Assembly: GCA_000435635.1 (NCBI GenBank)
Contig: FR882123.1
Location: 4,353 to 68,352 of the forward strand
Direction of reading: 5' to 3'
Source: Prevotella sp. CAG:1320
GTDB taxonomy: Bacteria > Bacteroidota > Bacteroidia > Bacteroidales > Bacteroidaceae
DNA: 64,000 nucleotides
Shown here: in pieces, positions 8,050 through 17,090 of the stretch
Numbering within the stretch: position 1 is the first letter of the stretch
Layout: each line of letters opens with the position of its first letter
The notes under the pieces: generated by a model
What the model saw: only the letters and a program-made list of their open reading frames with translations
The model's database searches: none
Told to the model about the DNA's origin: nothing
Program-made: the position numbers and the translations under genes

Positions 8050-9585
8050 ATGATAGCAACTATAATAGTGGGAGCCTTGATGCTTGTCATAGGTGGCGTC
8101 TTGGGCTTCGTCATTTTCCGGTACGTGATTACCAGAAAATACCAACAGACACTGGAAGCGGCTGATAAAGAGGCCGAAGTGATAAAAGAAAAGAAACTGC
8201 TGGAAGTGAAAGAGAAATTCTTGAACAAGAAGGCGGAACTGGAAAAGGAGGTGCAGCAGCGCAACGCCCGCATACAGCAAGGCGAAAACAAGCTGAAGCA
8301 GCGTGAGTTATCACTCAACCAAAGACAAGAGGAATTGGGCCGTCGAAAGCAAGAGCTGGAGCAAGGTCAGTTGCGTGTGGAGAACGAGAAAAAGTTGCTT
8401 GCTGTCAAGCAACAAGAGCTGGAGAAGATGCAGAAGCAAGAGCAAGCCAAACTGGAGAAGATATCTGGATTGAGTGCCGAGGAAGCTCGCCAACGCTTGG
8501 TGGAAAGTCTGAAAGACCAGGCCAAGTTGGATGCCGCCAGCTACGTGAACGAAATCATGGAGGAAGCTAAGCTTAACGCCAACCAGCAAGCCAAGAAAAT
8601 CGTGATACAGACCATACAGCGAGTGGCTACTGAAACCGCTATCGAGAACTCCGTGAGCGTGTTCCATATTGACAATGATGAGGTGAAAGGACGTATCATT
8701 GGTAGGGAAGGACGTAATATACGTGCTTTGGAGGCGGCCGCAGGCGTAGAGATAGTGGTGGACGACACTCCTGAAGCTATCGTGATATCCGCCTTTGATC
8801 CTATTCGGCGAGAGGTTTGCCGATTGGCATTGCATCAGCTGGTGGCTGATGGGCGTATACATCCCGCCCGCATTGAAGAAGTAGTGGCCAAGGTGAAGAA
8901 GCAACTGGACAATGAGGTGATAGAGACAGGTAAGCGCACCGCCATAGACTTGGGCATTCATGGGCTTCATCCTGAGTTGATACGAATCATAGGCAAGATG
9001 AAGTATCGCTCCTCTTATGGACAGAACCTGTTGCAGCACGCTAGGGAAACCGCTAATCTTTGCGCGGTGATGGCCAGCGAGTTGGGACTCAATCCCAAGA
9101 AGGCCAAACGAGCTGGCTTATTGCATGATATCGGCAAAGTGCCCGATGAGGAGAGCGAGTTGCCCCACGCGCTTTATGGTGCCAAGATAGCAGAGAAGTA
9201 TAAGGAGAAGCCTGATATCTGCAACGCAATAGGCGCTCACCATGACGAGATGGAGATGACAACCTTGTTGGCGCCTATCGTACAGGTATGTGACGCTATA
9301 TCGGGTGCCCGTCCAGGTGCGCGCCGCGAGATTGTGGAAGCTTATATCAAGCGACTCAACGATTTGGAGGCTATTGCCATGAGCTATCCTGGCGTGACAA
9401 AAACCTATGCTATCCAAGCTGGTCGTGAGTTGCGCGTTATCGTAGGCGCGGACAAGATGGACGATGCCGAATCAGAGAAGCTTTCTGGCGAGATAGCCAC
9501 CAAGATACAAAACGAGATGACCTATCCTGGCCAGGTGAAGATTACCGTTATCCGTGAGATAAGGTCAGTGGCCTACGCAAAGTAG
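8050..9585 (+). CDS. rny: Ribonuclease Y
   Basis: 511 residues, the usual length. A membrane-anchored endoribonuclease that starts mRNA decay. Order: one N-terminal membrane helix (about 5-25), a long charged coiled coil (about 30-150), a KH domain ([19 protein letters not shown]), and an HD phosphohydrolase domain with [11 protein letters not shown] and the LLHDIGK motif supplying the metal ligands. The C-terminal end [10 protein letters not shown] is typical. It stands alone after zapA and ends at a strong terminator. Confidence 0.95.
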   Translation: MIATIIVGALMLVIGGVLGFVIFRYVITRKYQQTLEAADKEAEVIKEKKLLEVKEKFLNKKAELEKEVQQRNARIQQGENKLKQRELSLNQRQEELGRRKQELEQGQLRVENEKKLLAVKQQELEKMQKQEQAKLEKISGLSAEEARQRLVESLKDQAKLDAASYVNEIMEEAKLNANQQAKKIVIQTIQRVATETAIENSVSVFHIDNDEVKGRIIGREGRNIRALEAAAGVEIVVDDTPEAIVISAFDPIRREVCRLALHQLVADGRIHPARIEEVVAKVKKQLDNEVIETGKRTAIDLGIHGLHPELIRIIGKMKYRSSYGQNLLQHARETANLCAVMASELGLNPKKAKRAGLLHDIGKVPDEESELPHALYGAKIAEKYKEKPDICNAIGAHHDEMEMTTLLAPIVQVCDAISGARPGARREIVEAYIKRLNDLEAIAMSYPGVTKTYAIQAGRELRVIVGADKMDDAESEKLSGEIATKIQNEMTYPGQVKITVIREIRSVAYAK

Positions 9586-9637
9586 GACGTGGATACCGCT
9601 AGTTGTTTTCATAAGTTAAAAAGTTTGGCAATAGATC

Positions 9638-9675
9638 AAGGGGACATCGTCTTATGGCGGTGTCCCCTTACTTCT
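9638..9675 (+). terminator. Terminator of rny
   Basis: Twelve-base-pair stem (9638-9649 with 9658-9669, one wobble) around GTCTTATG, followed by a pyrimidine-rich ACTTCTTTTCC tract. Confidence 0.75.
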
Positions 9676-9707
9676 TTTCCCGTTTAGAGTGTCACGGGTA
9701 ATTATTT

Positions 9708-9768
9708 ATAGGTATTGTTCCGTTTCGTTTTTCGTTATTCTTGTTCGAACGAATGGGGAAATACCTAT
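9708..9768. promoter_or_regulatory. Imperfect 61-bp dyad upstream of the hemerythrin/LuxR regulator
   Basis: ATAGGTATT (9708-9716) and AATACCTAT (9760-9768) form outer arms; TTCGTT (9731-9736) and AACGAA (9748-9753) form inner arms, with a GTTCGAAC palindrome overlapping the inner right arm. The outer right arm ends 33 bp upstream of the -7 box at 9801. It could be an operator for the regulator itself or a hairpin; neither is shown. Confidence 0.45.
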
Positions 9769-9800
9769 TTGTGATGATTGCGAGTTTCCAGAAAATAAAC

Positions 9801-9808
9801 TAAATTTG
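9801..9808 (+). promoter_or_regulatory. -7 box TAAATTTG for the hemerythrin/LuxR gene
   Basis: Fits TAnnTTTG and ends 14 bp before the ATG at 9823, which would leave a very short leader. The next in-frame ATG at 9844 would give a more ordinary one. Confidence 0.7.
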
Positions 9809-9822
9809 CAACCGATATCGAT

Positions 9823-10800
9823 ATGAATCAACGTTGGGAAAAGATGAAGAACCAAAAGATGTATGAGCCGGATGACAAAATGATCAATATCATCCAGGAC
9901 AATTACAACACCTTGCTGAGCCTGGGTTGCTTTGGCATTAACCTGGGGTTTGGCGACAAGACGGTAAGGGAGGTCTGTGAGGAGCAACAGGTAGATACAT
10001 ACACCTTCCTCGCCATAGTGAACTTCACTATCAATGGCTATCGCGAATATGATGACGCGGCTCAATTGAGTATTCCCACTTTGGTTCAATACTTAAGTGC
10101 CGCCCATGTCTACTTCCTCGATTTCCAGCTGCCTCGTATCCGTAGGGAACTGGTTGCCTCGTTAGACCAAAGCGATAACTTGGCCCGGCTTATCTTGAAG
10201 CTATATGACGAGTATGCCCGTGCGTTGACCAATCACATGAGATATGAGGAAAAGACCGTTTTCCCTTATATCCAGGCTTTATTGGATGGCGGACAGCCCA
10301 CCAATTACGATATAGAGACTTTCTCGAAAAACCATGGTCAAGTTGATCAAAAGCTAAGAGAGCTGAAGAATATCATCATCAAGTACCTGCCCAGTGACAT
10401 GCTTCACAACAGCCAACTTTCCACCACGCTTTTCAGCATCTATAACAATGAAAAGTGGCTCAACTTACACGAGGAAGTGGAGGACGAGATACTGATACCT
10501 GCCATTAGACATCTAGAGCGTAAGCTGAAGCAAGAGGACGTGAGCGCCAAGATATCGAGCATGATTGGCAAGCGACCCAATGCCGATGAGACTTTGAGTG
10601 ATAGGGAAAAAGACGTGATAGTGAGTTTGGTGCAAGGCATGACAAACAAGGAGATTGCAGACCATCTCTTCATCTCTGTCAACACCGTCATCACCCATCG
10701 TCGCAATATAGCCCGCAAGTTGCAGATACATTCGCCCGCGGGTTTAACCATCTATGCTATTGTTAACAAGTTGGTGGATATTTCGGCCGTGAAGCTTTAG
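9823..10800 (+). CDS. Hemerythrin-like sensor with LuxR-type DNA-binding domain
   Basis: 325 residues. The N-terminal half fits a hemerythrin-type four-helix di-iron fold: His near 95 (AAHVYFLDFQ), HMRYEEK near 138, NHGQVDQ near 171 and LHEEVEDE near 217. The C-terminal 65 residues are a LuxR/NarL helix-turn-helix (LSDREKDVIVSLVQGMTNKE, then IADHLFISVNTVITHRRNI). The fusion suggests a transcription factor sensing oxygen, NO or redox state through iron, related in its sensor part to the Ric/YtfE repair proteins. No kinase is nearby, consistent with one-component action. A large dyad lies upstream. The start could be 9844 instead. Confidence 0.8.
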   Translation: MNQRWEKMKNQKMYEPDDKMINIIQDNYNTLLSLGCFGINLGFGDKTVREVCEEQQVDTYTFLAIVNFTINGYREYDDAAQLSIPTLVQYLSAAHVYFLDFQLPRIRRELVASLDQSDNLARLILKLYDEYARALTNHMRYEEKTVFPYIQALLDGGQPTNYDIETFSKNHGQVDQKLRELKNIIIKYLPSDMLHNSQLSTTLFSIYNNEKWLNLHEEVEDEILIPAIRHLERKLKQEDVSAKISSMIGKRPNADETLSDREKDVIVSLVQGMTNKEIADHLFISVNTVITHRRNIARKLQIHSPAGLTIYAIVNKLVDISAVKL

Positions 10801-10801
10801 A

Positions 10802-10845
10802 GGCAAGCGCAAATCCCCAAGCGTATCTGCCTGGGGATTTTTGCC
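10802..10845. terminator. Bidirectional terminator
   Basis: AAATCCCCA (10811-10819) pairs with TGGGGATTT (10832-10840), extended by outer GGCAA/TTGCC. T-rich tracts follow on both strands, so it serves the regulator gene and the convergent PLD-gene operon. Confidence 0.8.
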
Positions 10846-10854
10846 ATGTTTTTT

Positions 10855-12117
10855 CTAAAGGAATGGTGCCAACAGGTTGGCTAACCAGCCTCGGAACTTC
10901 TGCCATCCTGTGCGCCACTCGTCCCATTTCTCCTCGGTGAGCAGGAAACTGTCTTTTTTCTCTTTGTTGAAGAGCCTGTCCAGCTCTTTTGTGGTACAAG
11001 AATCGACGATTACTGCGTTGGCTTCATAGTCCCAGCGCAAGCTGCGGGCATTGAGGTTGGCGCTACCCACAGTGCATACTTTTCCGTCTACCATAATTAC
11101 TTTAGTGTGGTGAAAGCCTGGCGTGTACATCCAGATGTCGCATCCAGCCTTCATTAGTTTATGGGCATTATAGAAGCCGCAGTCGGGTGTTAAGGGAATA
11201 TCGCTGCGAGTGCTCAGCATGATTTCCACTTTTACGCCTCTTTTGGCGGCTTTTTTGAGTGCTTTTTTCAGTTTGGGGCTGAGCGTGAAGTACGGGTTAA
11301 TGATTTTTATGCTGTCTTCTGCGCTATTGATAGCACCTAGGTAAAAAGTGCGTATAATATCATTGGTGGTACGAGGCTCTCGGTTGATGATGCCCACCAT
11401 CTTGTGGTAAGCGGTGCGTGTGGTATCTGGTTTTAATCCTTGAAAATAGTCTTTCCTTTTAGCCCGATAGTATTGCGCCCCATACACGTTTTGCTTGCTC
11501 ACCTTGTTCCACATCTTTAGGAAGATACGTTGCAGGGTGTTCACTTCGTCTCCGTCTATGCGGCAGTGCATGTCGTTCCAGCTACCCACCACTTCGGTGC
11601 CTTTGATATAGTAATCGGCTATATTCATGCCACCTGTGTAAGCTATCTGTCCGTCAATGACCACTATCTTGCGGTGGTCTCGATTGAAGATGTCATCAAA
11701 CCACGGAAACTCCACGGGATTGAATTCGTAAATCTCAATTCCTTGTTCCCTGATTTGTTCGATATGTCTTTTTTTCAGGGGTTGATTGTTGGAGACATTG
11801 CCAAATCCATCGAAGAGTATTCTCACCTCCACGCTGTCTTTTACTTTCTCCGCCAATAAAGTGATCAGTTCCTTGTTGATGGAGTCATTGCGGAAATTGA
11901 AATACTCCATATGGATGCTTTTGCGCGCTTGGTGTATGGCCGTAAAGAGGTCGTCGAACTTCTCCTGGCCATTCATCAGCAATACCACGGAGTTGTTATG
12001 TGAGAAATGGATGCCCTTCTCTCTTAGCTGTCGCACAATCGCGCTATCCGCCTGCGCACTTGCCGTCAGGATGGTGGAAAACCATAGAATAAAAGCCAGC
12101 AGTATACGTATTCCCAT
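10855..12117 (-). CDS. Phospholipase D/cardiolipin synthase-like protein with signal peptide
   Basis: 420 residues. A clear signal peptide (MGIRILLAFILWFSTIL..ASAQA) directs it out of the cytoplasm. Two HKD catalytic motifs are intact: HRKIVVIDGQIAYTGGMN and HTKVIMVDGKVCTVGSANLN. The architecture matches cardiolipin synthase-type PLDs that join or exchange phosphatidyl groups, but the cleaved signal peptide in place of the two N-terminal membrane helices of ClsA makes an exported phospholipase equally possible. It follows kdsD by 3 bp, so it is co-transcribed with Kdo synthesis genes, pointing to envelope lipid work. Confidence 0.85.
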   Translation of the reverse strand: MGIRILLAFILWFSTILTASAQADSAIVRQLREKGIHFSHNNSVVLLMNGQEKFDDLFTAIHQARKSIHMEYFNFRNDSINKELITLLAEKVKDSVEVRILFDGFGNVSNNQPLKKRHIEQIREQGIEIYEFNPVEFPWFDDIFNRDHRKIVVIDGQIAYTGGMNIADYYIKGTEVVGSWNDMHCRIDGDEVNTLQRIFLKMWNKVSKQNVYGAQYYRAKRKDYFQGLKPDTTRTAYHKMVGIINREPRTTNDIIRTFYLGAINSAEDSIKIINPYFTLSPKLKKALKKAAKRGVKVEIMLSTRSDIPLTPDCGFYNAHKLMKAGCDIWMYTPGFHHTKVIMVDGKVCTVGSANLNARSLRWDYEANAVIVDSCTTKELDRLFNKEKKDSFLLTEEKWDEWRTGWQKFRGWLANLLAPFL

Positions 12118-12120
12118 GGT

Positions 12121-13092
12121 TTAGTTCATCAGTGACGCTCTGTAACTATCCACGATGCCCAGCAGACGTTTGTCGTTATCCACCACCAGCACGGTGTGTA
12201 TCTTGTAGGTGTGCATGATGTGCTGTATCTCGCTGATTTTGGTGTTGGGGCTTACCAGTTTGGGCTCACGGGTCATGATGTCGCTTACGGTTTTGTTGAA
12301 GAAGTCGGCTTGCCATTTTTCCATGGCCCTGCGAATGTCGCCGTCGGTGATGAGGCCTACCACTTTACCGTCTTCCAGCGACACGCCCAGTCCTAGCTTG
12401 CCCTTGCTCACGTGGATGATAGCCTCGCCCAGGTGCATATCCTGCGGTATGACAGGCAATTCCTCTGTGCGCATCACGTCTTCGGCGGTGGTGAGCAGCC
12501 TTCTGCCTAGTTCTCCGCCAGGATGAAACTGTGCGAAATCCCTGGGCTTAAAGTGTCTCACCTGCATCAGCGTCATGGCCAACGCGTCGCCCATGGCTAG
12601 CATGGCGGTGGTGCTGCTTGTAGGGGCAAGGTTGAGCGGGCAGGCCTCTTTTTTCACTTTCACCTTGATATGGCAATTGGAGTATTTGGCCAAAAGGGAG
12701 TGCTCGTTACCGCTCATGCCGATGACGGGGACGTTCATGTGTAACACCATGGGGATGAAGCGCAGCAGTTCGTCCGTCTGGCCAGAGTTGCTGAGTGCCA
12801 GCACTACGTCATCGCTAGTCATCACGCCAAGGTCGCCATGGTAAACGTCTAGTGGATTGATGAAAAAGGCGGGCGTTCCCGTGGAAGATAGCGTCGCGGC
12901 GATTTTCGCCCCGATATGGCCACTCTTACCCACGCCCGTGACAATGACCTTTCCGCGGCATTCTATCATCATCTCTACGGCTTTCACGAAGTTGTCGTCT
13001 ATCTGCGGTATTAAGTCGAGCAAAGCCTCGGCTTCGTCCTTGATGCATTGCTCGCCGTATTTTTTTACGTTTTCGAACTTGTTGTCGCTCAT
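12121..13092 (-). CDS. kdsD: Arabinose-5-phosphate isomerase (KpsF/GutQ family)
   Basis: 323 residues. Converts ribulose 5-phosphate to arabinose 5-phosphate for Kdo synthesis. The SIS domain comes first (VIVTGVGKSGHIGAKIAATL; ALSNSGQTDELL), then two CBS domains (about 205-323, with GLITDGDIRRAMEKW and the ending LLGIVDSYRASLMN). Its ATG overlaps the stop of kdsA by 4 bp (ATGA), showing translational coupling with the enzyme that uses its product. Confidence 0.93.
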   Translation of the reverse strand: MSDNKFENVKKYGEQCIKDEAEALLDLIPQIDDNFVKAVEMMIECRGKVIVTGVGKSGHIGAKIAATLSSTGTPAFFINPLDVYHGDLGVMTSDDVVLALSNSGQTDELLRFIPMVLHMNVPVIGMSGNEHSLLAKYSNCHIKVKVKKEACPLNLAPTSSTTAMLAMGDALAMTLMQVRHFKPRDFAQFHPGGELGRRLLTTAEDVMRTEELPVIPQDMHLGEAIIHVSKGKLGLGVSLEDGKVVGLITDGDIRRAMEKWQADFFNKTVSDIMTREPKLVSPNTKISEIQHIMHTYKIHTVLVVDNDKRLLGIVDSYRASLMN

Positions 13093-13844
13093 GATATCAG
13101 TTGTTCCACTAATTTTTGTAATTTGTCAAGTTCCAGCATATTGGCGGCATCGCTCAGTCCCTTGTCTGGGTCGGGGTGTACCTCGAAGAAGTATCCCGTG
13201 GCTCCAAAGGCTTTCGCCGCCATGGCCATGGCGGGCACGAACTTGCGATCGCCTACGGTTTTGCCGTCTCCCGCACTGGGCCGCTGTACGCTGTGCGTGC
13301 AGTCCATGATTACCCTTGGCACAATGTCCAGCATGTCAGGAATATTGCGGAAGTCCACCACCAAGTTGTTATAGCCAAAGCAGTTGCCCCGTTCGGTGAG
13401 CCAGACTTCTTTGGCTCCGCTCATCAACGCTTTTTCCACAGGATAGCGCATATCCCTTCCGCTCAAGAATTGCGCCTTTTTGATATTCACCACCTTGCCA
13501 GTCTTGGCGGCGGAGACCAATAAATCGGTCTGCCGGCAGAGGAAGGCGGGTATCTGGAGAACGTCGCAAACCTCGCCAGCGGCTTCCGCCTGCCAACTTT
13601 CGTGGATATCTGTGGTCACGCGCAACTGGTATCGCCGTTTGATGTCCGCCAGCATGGAGAGGCCTTTCTCCAGTCCTGGGCCGCGGAAGGAGTTGAGAGA
13701 TGTGCGGTTGGCCTTGTCGAAGGAGGCCTTGAAGATGATATCAACGTTCAGCAGATTATTGATGCGAACGAGTTCTTTGGCCACGGTGTCAAGCAGTTCT
13801 TCGCTTTCTATCACGCAAGGGCCAGCTATCAGTATGGGTTTCAT
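13089..13844 (-). CDS. kdsA: 3-deoxy-8-phosphooctulonate synthase
   Basis: 251 residues. Condenses arabinose 5-phosphate with phosphoenolpyruvate to Kdo 8-phosphate for lipopolysaccharide core. Conserved KdsA blocks are present: AGPCVIESE, FKASFDKANRTS, VTTDIHE, LCRQTDLL and FEVHPDPDKGLSD. The Cys in AGPCVIES aligns with the metal-binding Cys of Aquifex-type enzymes (Escherichia coli has Asn there), so this should be the metal-dependent class. First gene of kdsA-kdsD-PLD. Confidence 0.95.
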   Translation of the reverse strand: MKPILIAGPCVIESEELLDTVAKELVRINNLLNVDIIFKASFDKANRTSLNSFRGPGLEKGLSMLADIKRRYQLRVTTDIHESWQAEAAGEVCDVLQIPAFLCRQTDLLVSAAKTGKVVNIKKAQFLSGRDMRYPVEKALMSGAKEVWLTERGNCFGYNNLVVDFRNIPDMLDIVPRVIMDCTHSVQRPSAGDGKTVGDRKFVPAMAMAAKAFGATGYFFEVHPDPDKGLSDAANMLELDKLQKLVEQLIS

Positions 13845-13874
13845 ATTTTGTTTACGGTTTCAGTTCCGGCGGTG

Positions 13875-13882
13875 CAAAGATA
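13875..13882 (-). promoter_or_regulatory. -7 box TATCTTTG for kdsA
   Basis: Exact TAnnTTTG match on the minus strand, 30 bp upstream of the kdsA ATG. Confidence 0.8.
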
Positions 13883-13967
13883 CAGAAAAGTTGAGAAAAC
13901 TGAGAATGCCTTTTGAGTATTTTTGCATAAAAACGCCATTTATGGGCTTTTTCACGGAAATAATTGC

Positions 13968-13975
13968 TACTTTTG
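13968..13975 (+). promoter_or_regulatory. -7 box TACTTTTG for the BadF-type kinase
   Basis: TAnnTTTG match, 25 bp upstream of the ATG at 14001. Confidence 0.75.
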
Positions 13976-14000
13976 CTGACAATTTAAACTGTAAGGATAT

Positions 14001-14864
14001 ATGTCAAAGATACTTGTGGCGGATAGTGGAGGGACCAAAACCGATTGGGCATTGGTGGGGGAGGAAGGCATCAGCTTTCGCTGTACCACGTTGGGGATGC
14101 ATCCTATCCATCTTTCATCTTCACGTCTGCGGGAAGTAGTTGTCAACGAGTTGTTGCCGGTCTTGCCAACCCATGTGGACGTGTCGGCCATTTACTTCTA
14201 TGGCGGTGGCTGTACGCCGCAGATGTGTCCCGTGGTAGAGGAAGCGCTGCGTTCTTGTTTTCCTCGTCAAACAGAGATTTATGTCGAGAGCGACTTGCTG
14301 GGAGCCGCCCGCGCGCTTTGCGGAAACAGTGAGGGCATTGCCTGTATATTGGGCACAGGAGCAAATAGCTGCCTGTATGATGGCCGTCGTATAGTGCGCA
14401 ATACGCCTCCCCTGGGTTACATCTTGGGTGATGAAGGCAGTGGAGCCACCTTGGGCCGCCTGTTTCTCAACGCCCTTTTCAAGGGTTTCCTTCCCGGGAG
14501 CATGCGGAAAGAATATTTGGCTTGGGCGAATACCACCTACGCGGAAGTGATAGAGCGGGTTTATCGCCGACCGGAAGCCAATCGGTATTTGGCTTCTATC
14601 GCTCCTTTCATTCGAGAGCGCATGTCTCACGAGCCTTTGCTGGAAGCGTTGGTGGCAGATAACTTCCGTGCTTTCTTCCGCCGCAACCTTTCCTCTTATG
14701 GCGATTGTCGGCAAGTGGGATTTATAGGCGGCATGGCCGCGGCGTTCCGGGACATACTCCAGGAAGTTACGGAAGAGCAGGGCTACCAACTCACGCGGAT
14801 ATGTAAAAGTCCCATGGAAGGATTGGCGAGATACCACGCTACCTTCACGCAGTTTTCAAAATAA
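14001..14864 (+). CDS. BadF/BadG-type ATPase, N-acetylglucosamine kinase-like
   Basis: 287 residues of the actin-like ATPase fold. Phosphate-1 loop ADSGGTKTDWALV at the N terminus, GTGANSCLYDG as the phosphate-2 region (about 125-135), LGDEGSGATLGRLFLNALFKG, then a C-terminal adenosine motif (GFIGGMAAAF). Bacteroidales proteins of this length are usually annotated as GlcNAc kinase-like or BadF/BadG; a role in recycling amino sugars is likely but the substrate is not fixed by sequence. Single gene with its own promoter, followed at once by the word array at 14858-14959. Confidence 0.78.
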   Translation: MSKILVADSGGTKTDWALVGEEGISFRCTTLGMHPIHLSSSRLREVVVNELLPVLPTHVDVSAIYFYGGGCTPQMCPVVEEALRSCFPRQTEIYVESDLLGAARALCGNSEGIACILGTGANSCLYDGRRIVRNTPPLGYILGDEGSGATLGRLFLNALFKGFLPGSMRKEYLAWANTTYAEVIERVYRRPEANRYLASIAPFIRERMSHEPLLEALVADNFRAFFRRNLSSYGDCRQVGFIGGMAAAFRDILQEVTEEQGYQLTRICKSPMEGLARYHATFTQFSK

Positions 14865-14959
14865 GTTGTTTCGCTCATCAAAATAACTTGTTTTGATGAG
14901 CGAAATAAGTTAAATTGTGACGCAAAATAAGTTAAATTGTGACGCGATTCAACTTGTTT
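14858..14959. repeat. Phased palindrome array A: five AATAAsTTGTT-type words, 22-bp pitch
   Basis: Words built on AAsTT flanked by AT-rich arms have their centres at 14865, 14887, 14909, 14931 and 14953, exactly 22 bp apart. Units 1 and 2 also lie within a 15-bp hairpin (14869-14883 with 14891-14905, 7-base loop) that may end transcription of the kinase gene; units 3 and 4 are a 21-base direct repeat. The last unit ends in AACTTGTTTTG, the word of array C at 41.3 kb. Confidence 0.8.
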
Positions 14960-15085
14960 TGTTGCCCCCTTCCAATATCCTTTCTCTCGCGCGTATATAT
15001 ATAATGTGTATGGAGAAGATATAAGGGGTATTTTGAGACAAGTCTTGCGGCTGGAAATGTGAGGTTCTAAGTTCGCGGACCAATT

Positions 15086-15161
15086 ACCCTTGGGTACATA
15101 GTGAATTACCCAAGGGTCGTTGGCGGATGACCCAAGGATACACAGGTAAGTACCCTTGGGT
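15086..15161. repeat. Phased palindrome array B: four ACCCwwGGGT words, 22-bp pitch
   Basis: ACCCTTGGGT, ACCCAAGGGT, ACCCAAGGAT and ACCCTTGGGT start at 15086, 15108, 15130 and 15152. The 12-base spacers share no sequence. The centre flips between TT and AA, which keeps the dyad. Arrays A and B and the terminator at 15231 fill the 428-bp convergent spacer; there is no gene in it. Confidence 0.85.
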
Positions 15162-15230
15162 TCTTTTCTTTGAGCCGTCGAGGCCACAAAGGCTCATTAA
15201 GATAGCGACCAACCCCTTCTTATAGGAACA

Positions 15231-15262
15231 AAAAATGCCAGCGAAGATTTACTCCGCTGGCA
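15231..15262 (-). terminator. Terminator of the fumarase gene
   Basis: TGCCAGCG (15236-15243) pairs with CGCTGGCA (15255-15262). On the minus strand the stem is followed by TTTTTTG. It lies 30 bp past the fumarase stop. Confidence 0.85.
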
Positions 15263-15292
15263 CCTCTTATCTGTCGTGTTATGAGAAAGCGT

Positions 15293-16951
15293 TTATTTCT
15301 GGCAGTTAGCGCAGGAGGGTGACCATGGCTTCAGCTGCTTGAAGAAATCGTTGCCTTTGTCGTCCACCAGGATGAAGGCGGGGAAGTCCTCCACGGTAAT
15401 CTTCCAGATGGCCTCCATGCCCAGCTCGGGGAACTCCACGCACTCTATGCTCTTGATGCTGCTCTGGGAAAGTACGGCAGCCACGCCGCCGATGGTTCCC
15501 AAATAGAAGCCGCCATGCTTTTGGCATGCGTCGGTGACGGCTTGTGTACGGTTGCCCTTGGCAATCATCACCAGCGAGCCTCCATGGTCTTGGAATTCGT
15601 CCACATAGGGATCCATGCGGTTGGCCGTGGTAGGACCCATGGAACCGCAAGGATATCCTTCTGGAGTCTTAGCGGGACCGGCGTAAAGGATGGGATGGTT
15701 CTTGAAGTAATCGGGCAAGTCCTCGCCAGCGTCCAAGCGGGCTTTCAGCTTGGCGTGGGCGATATCGCGTGCCACGATGATAGTGCCCTTCAGGTTTACG
15801 CGTGTGCTCACGGGATACTTGCTGAGCTCTTGGCGCACGTGGTCTATGCCTTTGTCCAGGTCTATCTCTATGCCCTTAGTCCCTTCGCCTGGCTTGCGGT
15901 ACTCCTCGGGTATCAACTCGGTGGGGTTGTCGTCCATTTTCTCCAGCCAGATGCCGTCCGCGTTGATTTTCGCCTTGATATTGCGGTCTGCCGAGCAGCT
16001 CACTCCCAGTCCAATAGGACAGCTGGCGCCATGGCGCGGCAGTCGGATGACGCGTATGTCGTGGGCGAGCGCCTTGCCGCCAAACTGCGCTCCCAGTCCT
16101 ATCTTTTGCGCTTCTGCAAGGAGTTTGTTTTCCAGGTCGATGTCGCGGAAGGCCCTGCCGGTCTCGTCGCCGGTGGTGGGCAGGTTGTCGTAATACTTAA
16201 TTGACGCGAGTTTCACGGTGAGCAGGTTCTTCTCGGCCGACGTTCCTCCTATGACGAAGGCTATATGGTAAGGCGGGCAGGCCGCCGTGCCCAGGCTCTT
16301 CATTTTCTCCACGAGGAATGGCAGCAGTGTGCCCTCGTTCTGTATGGTGGCTTTGGTCATGGGGTAGAAGTAGGTCTTGTTGGCGGAGCCTCCTCCTTTG
16401 GCCACCATCACGAAGCGGTATTCGGCTCCCTCCGTGGCCTCGATGTCTATTTGGGCTGGAAGGTTGCAGCGGGTATTGACTTCCTCATACATGGTGAGGG
16501 GGGCGTTCTGGGAGTAACGCAGGTTGTCTTGCGTGAAAGTGTTGTACACGCCACGTGCCAAGGCTTCCTCGTCCTCGAAGCCTGTCCATACTTGCTGTCC
16601 CTTCTCGCCATGGATGATGGCCGTTCCTGTATCTTGGCAGAAAGGCAGTATTCCCTTGCAAGCCACCTCGGCGTTGCGCAAGAACTGCAGAGCCACATAC
16701 TTGTCGTTCTCGGATGCTTCAGGGTCGGTCAGAATCTTGGCCACTTGCTCATTGTGCTTGCGGCGCAACATGAACTCCACGTCATGGAATGCTTGCTGGC
16801 TGAGCAGGGTAAGTGCCTCGGGGGAGACTTTCACTATCTGCTTGCCCTCGAATTCGCCAACGCTCACTCCCTCCTTTGTGAGCAGGCGGTACTCGGTGTC
16901 GTCTTCGCCCACTTGGAACATGGGGGCGTACTTGAAATCAGGTGTTGCCAT
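15293..16951 (-). CDS. Class I (iron-sulfur) fumarate hydratase
   Basis: 552 residues, the length of fused alpha-beta class I fumarases (FumA/FumB type). Interconverts fumarate and malate, in anaerobic Bacteroidales as part of the reductive branch to succinate. Cluster-ligand regions are present: PFCQDTGTA near residue 105, GVSCSADRN near 317 and a Cys in [19 protein letters not shown]. The ending SCANCQK carries extra cysteines. Single gene between a TAnnTTCG-type promoter and a strong terminator. Confidence 0.93.
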   Translation of the reverse strand: MATPDFKYAPMFQVGEDDTEYRLLTKEGVSVGEFEGKQIVKVSPEALTLLSQQAFHDVEFMLRRKHNEQVAKILTDPEASENDKYVALQFLRNAEVACKGILPFCQDTGTAIIHGEKGQQVWTGFEDEEALARGVYNTFTQDNLRYSQNAPLTMYEEVNTRCNLPAQIDIEATEGAEYRFVMVAKGGGSANKTYFYPMTKATIQNEGTLLPFLVEKMKSLGTAACPPYHIAFVIGGTSAEKNLLTVKLASIKYYDNLPTTGDETGRAFRDIDLENKLLAEAQKIGLGAQFGGKALAHDIRVIRLPRHGASCPIGLGVSCSADRNIKAKINADGIWLEKMDDNPTELIPEEYRKPGEGTKGIEIDLDKGIDHVRQELSKYPVSTRVNLKGTIIVARDIAHAKLKARLDAGEDLPDYFKNHPILYAGPAKTPEGYPCGSMGPTTANRMDPYVDEFQDHGGSLVMIAKGNRTQAVTDACQKHGGFYLGTIGGVAAVLSQSSIKSIECVEFPELGMEAIWKITVEDFPAFILVDDKGNDFFKQLKPWSPSCANCQK

Positions 16952-16984
16952 AATTAAGAATGTTTTTGATAGTTGGATTTGTCG

Positions 16985-16992
16985 CGAAGGTA
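16985..16992 (-). promoter_or_regulatory. -7 box TACCTTCG for fumarase
   Basis: Minus-strand TACCTTCG sits 33 bp upstream of the ATG. It is the TTCG variant of TAnnTTTG, also seen before the porin gene, DUF3078 and pyrG. Confidence 0.65.
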
Positions 16993-17090
16993 GTGAAAAT
17001 AATCGAGATACCGCCCATGGTCTCGCAATTATTGGTGATTTTTCTTGGCCAGGCGTGGCAAGCGGACTCGTGGGCAGCGCCGCGGGGAAG

